The notes under the pieces were generated by a model that was not told the origin of the DNA, searched no databases, and saw only the letters and a list, made by a program, of their open reading frames with translations. Shown here one piece after another: positions 59,402-64,000 of a stretch of DNA of 64,000 nt. The stretch is from Hallerella sp963597395 (GTDB lineage: Bacteria > Fibrobacterota > Fibrobacteria > Fibrobacterales > Fibrobacteraceae). Location of the stretch: positions 5,270-69,269 of the forward strand of contig CAVBPX010000003.1 of assembly GCA_963597395.1 (NCBI GenBank), given 5' to 3'. The stretch's first letter is position 1. Each line of letters starts with the position of its first letter. The position numbers were made by a program, and so were the translations under genes.

Positions 59402-59415
59402 TGTCATTTTTGACA
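59402..59415. promoter_or_regulatory. Inverted repeat TGTCA-N4-TGACA upstream of sbcD
   Basis: TGTCA-TTTT-TGACA lies 24 nt before the sbcD start. A related palindrome follows the sbcC stop. Confidence 0.35.
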
Positions 59416-59439
59416 GAAAAACGAATCTAAATTTGGAGT

Positions 59440-60705
59440 ATGAGTTGTTTTCGCATTTTACATACTTCGGACTGGCATTTGGGAAATTCCTTGCACGAGC
59501 GTTCGCGCCTTGAGGAATACGAAAAATTTCTCGGTTGGCTAAAGCAGACTATCGTTTCGAACGAGGTGGACGCCTTACTCGTATCCGGGGATGTTTTTGA
59601 TACGGGAAATCCGGGAAACAGCACGGAAGAACTTTACTATCGATTTTTGACGAGCCTCAACGGGACCTGCTGCAAAAACGTGATCATCACTGCCGGGAAT
59701 CACGATTCGCCGGCGACGCTCAGGGCGGCAAGGTCCGTTCTCGAACTTTTGAACGTGCACGTGGTCGCGTCTCCCGATGCGGAAAACGGATTTGCAAACG
59801 AAATCATTCCGCTGCCGACCAGGGAAAATCCGCAGCTGATTGTGTGCGCGGCGCCTTACCTGCGCACTCCCGCATTGCAGGCGAGCCTCGATGGCGAAAA
59901 GTGCGAATCGGACGAGGAGCTTGTTCGAAAGGGAACGGCCGCGCATTTTGAAAAGCTGAAAAAACTCGCGCTCGAAATGTGTGAAAAGTCGGGCCGAAAG
60001 GTTCCCTTCGTCGCCATGGCACACCTTTATGCCGCGGGTGCCGAAGCCTCGGAAAATCCCGAAGCGGAATACAATATCGTCGGAACCCTTGAAAACGTCG
60101 GGGCGACGGTTTTTCCGCCCGAATTCGATTACGTGGCGCTGGGGCACATTCACCGTCCGCAAAAAATCGGCGGAGAGGACCGTATCCGCTATTCGGGTTC
60201 GCCGCTTCCGATGGGCTTTGACGAGGCGAACCGGGAAGGCTCCGTTCTGCTTGTGGATTTTGAGGAGGGCGAGGCTCCGAAAATTCGACCGGTCGGTGTG
60301 CCCGTATTCCAAAAGCTCTTGACGATTTCCGGGGATTCCCTGGACGGGATTCGTGAACAGATTGCCGCGAGGGACAAGGAATATCCGGGCGCATGGGTGC
60401 GGGTCAAATATACGGGGAGCGGGTCGGTCGGAAGCTTGCCCCAAAATTTGGCGAGCGATTTTGAAGGAACAACGCTTTCCCTGCTCCAGGCAAAGTACGA
60501 AGGCAAAGCCAGCGGATTCCGTCCCTTGGATGACGACGAAAAGGATCTCTCGGATTTTACGCCGGAAATGATTTTTAGCCGGCGTTTGAATGAAAGCGAT
60601 CTGGGAAATGTTTCCGGAAAAGAAGAAGTCGCGGAACTGAAAACGCGAGTGGAAAAGGCCTTTCTCGAAATTTTAAAACAGGTTCAGGAAGGGGAGGCTG
60701 AATAA
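59440..60705 (+). CDS. sbcD: Nuclease subunit SbcD
   Basis: The protein has 421 residues. The Mre11-type phosphoesterase motifs are in order: HTSDWHLGN near residue 8, DVFDTGN near residue 48, GNHDSPA near residue 85 and ALGHIHRPQ near residue 230. A C-terminal capping domain follows. With SbcC it cleaves hairpins and blocked DNA ends. A GGAG precedes the start; sbcC begins 79 nt after its stop. Confidence 0.95.
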   Translation: MSCFRILHTSDWHLGNSLHERSRLEEYEKFLGWLKQTIVSNEVDALLVSGDVFDTGNPGNSTEELYYRFLTSLNGTCCKNVIITAGNHDSPATLRAARSVLELLNVHVVASPDAENGFANEIIPLPTRENPQLIVCAAPYLRTPALQASLDGEKCESDEELVRKGTAAHFEKLKKLALEMCEKSGRKVPFVAMAHLYAAGAEASENPEAEYNIVGTLENVGATVFPPEFDYVALGHIHRPQKIGGEDRIRYSGSPLPMGFDEANREGSVLLVDFEEGEAPKIRPVGVPVFQKLLTISGDSLDGIREQIAARDKEYPGAWVRVKYTGSGSVGSLPQNLASDFEGTTLSLLQAKYEGKASGFRPLDDDEKDLSDFTPEMIFSRRLNESDLGNVSGKEEVAELKTRVEKAFLEILKQVQEGEAE

Positions 60706-60784
60706 TGGAGGCGCTTTCTTCAAAAATTGAAAAAATTGATTTTGATTGTCGCAAGAATCAAGTTTCTGAGGGGGACGTCGAAGC

Positions 60785-63700
60785 ATGAAAATCATTTCTC
60801 TGCATTTTGAAAACATCAATTCCCTCGCGGGAGAGTGGACCGTTCGCTTTGACGATGCCGCGTTTTCCCGAAACCATCTTTTTGCCATTTCGGGCCCTAC
60901 CGGAGCCGGAAAGACCACGGTGCTGGATGCCGTTTCGTTGGCGCTTTACGGAAAAACGCCGCGGCAGGACAGCATCGCGGATCAAACCGACAAAACGAAA
61001 AGTTCGGTCGGCGAACTTGTGATGACGATGGGGACGGGAAGTGCCTTCTCCGAAGTGGAATTTGAATCCGGCGGTTCCCGCTACAAGGCCGTCTGGGAGG
61101 TTCACCGGGCAAATAATAGGCAAGACGGAAAGTTGCAAGGCGTTAAAAGGAAACTTCTGTTTGAGGAAAACGGAACTTTTGTCGCTCGCGAGGAAATTTC
61201 CAAGACAAAGGATATCGACAGCAAGATTGCCGAAATTATCGGACTGGACTTTTCCCAGTTTACGCGTGCCGTGATGATTCCGCAGGGAGGCTTCGATAAG
61301 TTCCTCAAGGGAAAGCGTGAAGAAAAGGCCGCAATGCTCGAAAAACTTTCCGGCCAGGAAATTTACCGCAAGCTGTCCGTAGCCGTTTTCAACCGAAAGA
61401 AATCGGAAGAGAACGAAGCGGAGAGAATCCGGCAGGAACTGGGCTCCTTTGCGGAAGGCGGCAAAAATCAGCTGCTTTCCGAGTCCGACGAAAGGGATTT
61501 TAACGCCTGGGTCGGCAATGCGGAAAAAAGCAAGTCCACAAAAATCCGCGAACAAAAAAAGTACGAAGAAATCGAGCGCACGTTAAAGGATTTGGCCGAT
61601 GCGGAAAAGGATTGCCAGTCCTTGCGGACGGATGTCAAAAGGCTGGAAGTGGAAAACCGCGAACTGGATGCTTCCCGCAAGCGCCTTTCTCGGGCCGAGG
61701 ACGCCCAAAAACTCGTCGGACCGTTTGAAGTCCTGAAAAAAAATCGCGCGGAGTATCAGCAGAAAAAAGACCAGAAAGCGGCGCTTCTCAAAAAAATTCC
61801 CGAATTGGAAGAGGCTTTCAAGCAGAGCGACTCCGACTTGAAGCTCAAGGAAGCGGAAGAGAAAAGGCTTCGCGAAGAAGATCAAAAGCGAAACGAGCTT
61901 CGCGAAACGGTAAACGGGCTGGACGCTCAAAAGGAACAGTCCGTATCGCGTGGAAAAGAAAAGAAAACCGCATGGGACGCTTCCAAGGGCGAACTTGAAA
62001 AATGCCTGACGGAACTTCGGACCTTGCAAACGCAAAAGGATGATGCCCGAAAAAAGCAGGCCGAGGACGAAGCCTATCTCAATGCGCATCCGACGCACAA
62101 AATGCTCCAGAGTCAATGTACGGCCATTGCGGACCGTCTGAACTTGCTGAAAGAGTCCAAAGAGGACTTGGAACATTCCAAAAATTCCTTGGCAAAGGCC
62201 AAAAACGGACTGTCTTCTGCGGAGTCGGAAAGTCGCTCCAAAAAGTCGGCATTGAAGGTGGCAAAAGACGAGCGCGAACGCGCCCTTGCAAACGACATCA
62301 CCAAAATTACGGTGTTTCTGCAGACGACGATTCGGGAGGGCGACCCCTGCCCGGTTTGCGGAAGCACGTTCCATTCGACGCACCCTGTTCAAAACGTTTC
62401 CGAAAAGGAAGTCTCGGCGACTGCCAGCCGGCTGCAAAATTTGCAGGCTCGCTACGAAAAGGCCTTGCAGGAGTCCGAAACGGCGGAGTACGAACTGAAA
62501 ACCGCCAAACGGGATCTTCAAACGAGTGAAAACGATTTGACGGACAAAAAAAAGGCGGTTTCGGAAAGGATCCAAAATGCGCTGGACTTGCTTGGTTCGT
62601 ATGGATTTTTGGAACCGGACCTGGACAATCCGACAAAGGTTTGCGGAACCGTTGAGGCTTGGGCCAAACAATGGGAGCTTCACAAAAAAAGCCTGGACGG
62701 TTGTCAAAACAGCCAGTCCGTCCTGAATGAGAAGGAAAAGCATTTAAATGAAACCGAGAAAAAGACTCGGGACGAAATGAAAGCGCTGGAACAGGAGCTG
62801 GAAACGGAACGGGCAAATTTCAAAAGCCTGGACGAAAAACGGAAAAAACTTTTCGGCACGGTTTCCGTTGCGGAAGACAGAAACTCCTGGCAAAAGAAAA
62901 TCGACGAGGCGACAACGGCCCGCACCCATTGCGAAAGCATGCGCCGGAATGCGGAAAACACGCTGACCGCGCAAAAGAGCCAGCTGGGGACGGTTTCCGA
63001 ATCTCTTGCCGGCTGTGAACGCGACAAGGAACGCTCGGAAGTCGGATTCCAGGCGATGCTCCGCGAAAATCGGTTTTCTTCGGAAGATGAGTTGCAACGG
63101 TCATTGATTCCGGAAGCGGACCGTGTTGAGATTAAAAGGAAAATTGAAAAGGCCGCGTCGGATCTCAATATGCAAAGCGGTCGTCTGAAACAGGCCGAAG
63201 AGCGCGTGGAACAGCTGAGACATCGGGAACTCGGCCGCGAAACGCTCGAAACGGTTCGCTCCAAAATCGATACGCTTGGCAAGGAAATCGAGAGTTTTGA
63301 AAAACAGCTCATCGAAAAGAGAAAGGCGCTCGACATAAACGCGGAACGCAAAAAGTCCAAGGCCGCGCTCGAAATCCAAAAGTCGGAACAGGAAGCCGTG
63401 ACGAAAGTCTGGGAAACCCTGAACGAATTGATCGGATCTGCCGACGGCAAAAAGTTTGTCGAATATGTGCAAGGCCTGACGCTCAAAAAGTTGATTGCGG
63501 AAGCGAACAAGCATTTGGCCTACCTGGATTCCCGCTACCAAATTCAGACGGGGACCGAAAGCTTCGACATTCGGCTTTACGATGCGGAATGCGGAAAGGA
63601 ACGGGTGATGGCGAACCTCTCGGGCGGCGAAACTTTTTTGGTGAGCCTTTCGCTTGCGCTCGGGCTTTCTTCACTGGCGAGCCGTCACGTCCGAATCGAA

Positions 63701-63919
63701 ACGCTTTTCCTCGACGAGGGATTCGGGTCGCTCGACGACCGCATGCTGCAAAATGCCATCGAGCTTTTGCGAAGGCTTGGGGAAAGCGGTGACAAGCTGG
63801 TCGGCGTGATTTCGCACATTGACCGCCTCAAGGAAGAAATTTCGAATCACATCGAAGTTGTCAAGCTGGGCGGCGGGCGCAGCAAACTTTTGGGACCGGG
63901 CGTTTCCAGCGGAAAGTAA
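60785..63919 (+). CDS. sbcC: Nuclease subunit SbcC
   Basis: The protein has 1044 residues. The N-terminal ATPase half has GPTGAGKTT near residue 38; two long coiled coils flank the zinc hook CPVC near residue 521; the C-terminal half has the signature NLSGGETFLVSLSLALG near residue 942 and Walker B LFLDEGFGSLDD near residue 975. It is the Rad50-like partner of SbcD. The gene is complete and ends 27 nt before a MITE copy. Confidence 0.96.
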   Translation: MKIISLHFENINSLAGEWTVRFDDAAFSRNHLFAISGPTGAGKTTVLDAVSLALYGKTPRQDSIADQTDKTKSSVGELVMTMGTGSAFSEVEFESGGSRYKAVWEVHRANNRQDGKLQGVKRKLLFEENGTFVAREEISKTKDIDSKIAEIIGLDFSQFTRAVMIPQGGFDKFLKGKREEKAAMLEKLSGQEIYRKLSVAVFNRKKSEENEAERIRQELGSFAEGGKNQLLSESDERDFNAWVGNAEKSKSTKIREQKKYEEIERTLKDLADAEKDCQSLRTDVKRLEVENRELDASRKRLSRAEDAQKLVGPFEVLKKNRAEYQQKKDQKAALLKKIPELEEAFKQSDSDLKLKEAEEKRLREEDQKRNELRETVNGLDAQKEQSVSRGKEKKTAWDASKGELEKCLTELRTLQTQKDDARKKQAEDEAYLNAHPTHKMLQSQCTAIADRLNLLKESKEDLEHSKNSLAKAKNGLSSAESESRSKKSALKVAKDERERALANDITKITVFLQTTIREGDPCPVCGSTFHSTHPVQNVSEKEVSATASRLQNLQARYEKALQESETAEYELKTAKRDLQTSENDLTDKKKAVSERIQNALDLLGSYGFLEPDLDNPTKVCGTVEAWAKQWELHKKSLDGCQNSQSVLNEKEKHLNETEKKTRDEMKALEQELETERANFKSLDEKRKKLFGTVSVAEDRNSWQKKIDEATTARTHCESMRRNAENTLTAQKSQLGTVSESLAGCERDKERSEVGFQAMLRENRFSSEDELQRSLIPEADRVEIKRKIEKAASDLNMQSGRLKQAEERVEQLRHRELGRETLETVRSKIDTLGKEIESFEKQLIEKRKALDINAERKKSKAALEIQKSEQEAVTKVWETLNELIGSADGKKFVEYVQGLTLKKLIAEANKHLAYLDSRYQIQTGTESFDIRLYDAECGKERVMANLSGGETFLVSLSLALGLSSLASRHVRIETLFLDEGFGSLDDRMLQNAIELLRRLGESGDKLVGVISHIDRLKEEISNHIEVVKLGGGRSKLLGPGVSSGK

Positions 63920-63936
63920 TTGACAAAATTTGTCAA
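63920..63936. promoter_or_regulatory. 17-bp palindrome right after sbcC
   Basis: TTGACAAAATTTGTCAA begins at the base after the sbcC stop. No T-run follows, so it is a weak terminator candidate; the TGACA/TGTCA arms match those in front of sbcD. Confidence 0.45.
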
Positions 63937-63946
63937 ACAAAAACTT

Positions 63947-64000
63947 GGGAACCTCTAAAAATTGCTTTGGTAAAGAAAATTTGAGTGAGACCAAGCGATG
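63947..64000. mobile_element. MITE-like element, copy C, cut by window end
   Basis: GGGAACCTCTAAAAATT, then GCTTTGGTAAAGAAAATTTG and GAGTGAGACCAAGCGA, matches the right end of copies A and B in reverse orientation over all 54 visible bases with few differences. The other end is outside the window. Confidence 0.8.

Noticed and set aside
1..64000. CRISPR arrays
   Set aside because: No array of regularly spaced identical direct repeats with unique spacers was found; the tandem repeats seen are coding repeats or the 7-bp satellite.

Overview
The window reads as a chromosomal segment of a Fibrobacter-type bacterium (phylum Fibrobacterota). The evidence is a lipoprotein with a long Ser/Glu/Lys repeat stalk (24889-26268), a secreted protein ending in what looks like a type IX secretion sorting domain (17947-19296), a small secreted protein whose DPRDGQIY motif recalls the Fibrobacter succinogenes major paralogous domain (6320-6931), and a dispersed set of Gram-negative envelope genes. 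This is inference from the sequence; no database was consulted. Most of the window is densely packed housekeeping DNA with many ATGA-type gene overlaps. Accessory material is confined to a few spots.

Layout. 1-3442: aerotolerance (Bat) genes batA (cut by the window edge), batB and two batC-like genes. 3446-5162: an outer-membrane barrel and nadA. 5163-6931: an AT-richer accessory island of two unknown genes. 6939-9612: phosphatase, pseudouridine synthase, Ppx/GppA and a small unknown gene. 9697-11921: histone-H1-like protein, panB, recO, HIT hydrolase. 12179-22124: tex, galE, a small lipoprotein, uup, a secreted repeat protein, a B12-binding radical SAM protein, a MORN-repeat protein and a DedA protein. 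22161-24807: a miniature inverted-repeat element (MITE), a tyrosine recombinase, gltD and a half MITE. 24889-28540: a likely vitamin B12 uptake operon (surface lipoprotein plus TonB receptor) behind a clear cobalamin riboswitch. 28667-28778: a 16-unit heptamer satellite in front of aroD. 29791-33896: PTS IIA, a self-contained tRNA-Val(CAC) unit, an LRAT-domain membrane protein, and a TolC/HlyD efflux pair. 33967-36632: batE and batD, separated from the first bat block. 36669-44493: ABC ATPase, crcB, mrp, DUF971 protein, sigma factor and two TPR proteins. 44573-49951: another MITE, then a 1655-residue exonuclease-RecQ-UvrD fusion helicase. 49976-59378: truA, ackA, lpxK-like, rhodanese, pheS, MFS, adk, DEAD-box helicase, trmO. 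59440-63919: sbcD and sbcC, followed by a further MITE running off the window.

How genes work together. BatA/B/C/D/E probably form one envelope complex although the genes are split. The riboswitch, TonB receptor and beta-propeller lipoprotein look like a B12 capture and import system analogous to Bacteroides BtuB/BtuG. RecO, Tex, the RecQ-UvrD fusion and SbcCD supply recombination and repair functions. The most unusual items are the three-part fusion helicase, the riboswitch-controlled B12 operon with a repeat-stalk lipoprotein, the MITE family with one perfect 4-bp target duplication, the tyrosine recombinase whose ribosome binding site lies in a hairpin, and the heptamer satellite.
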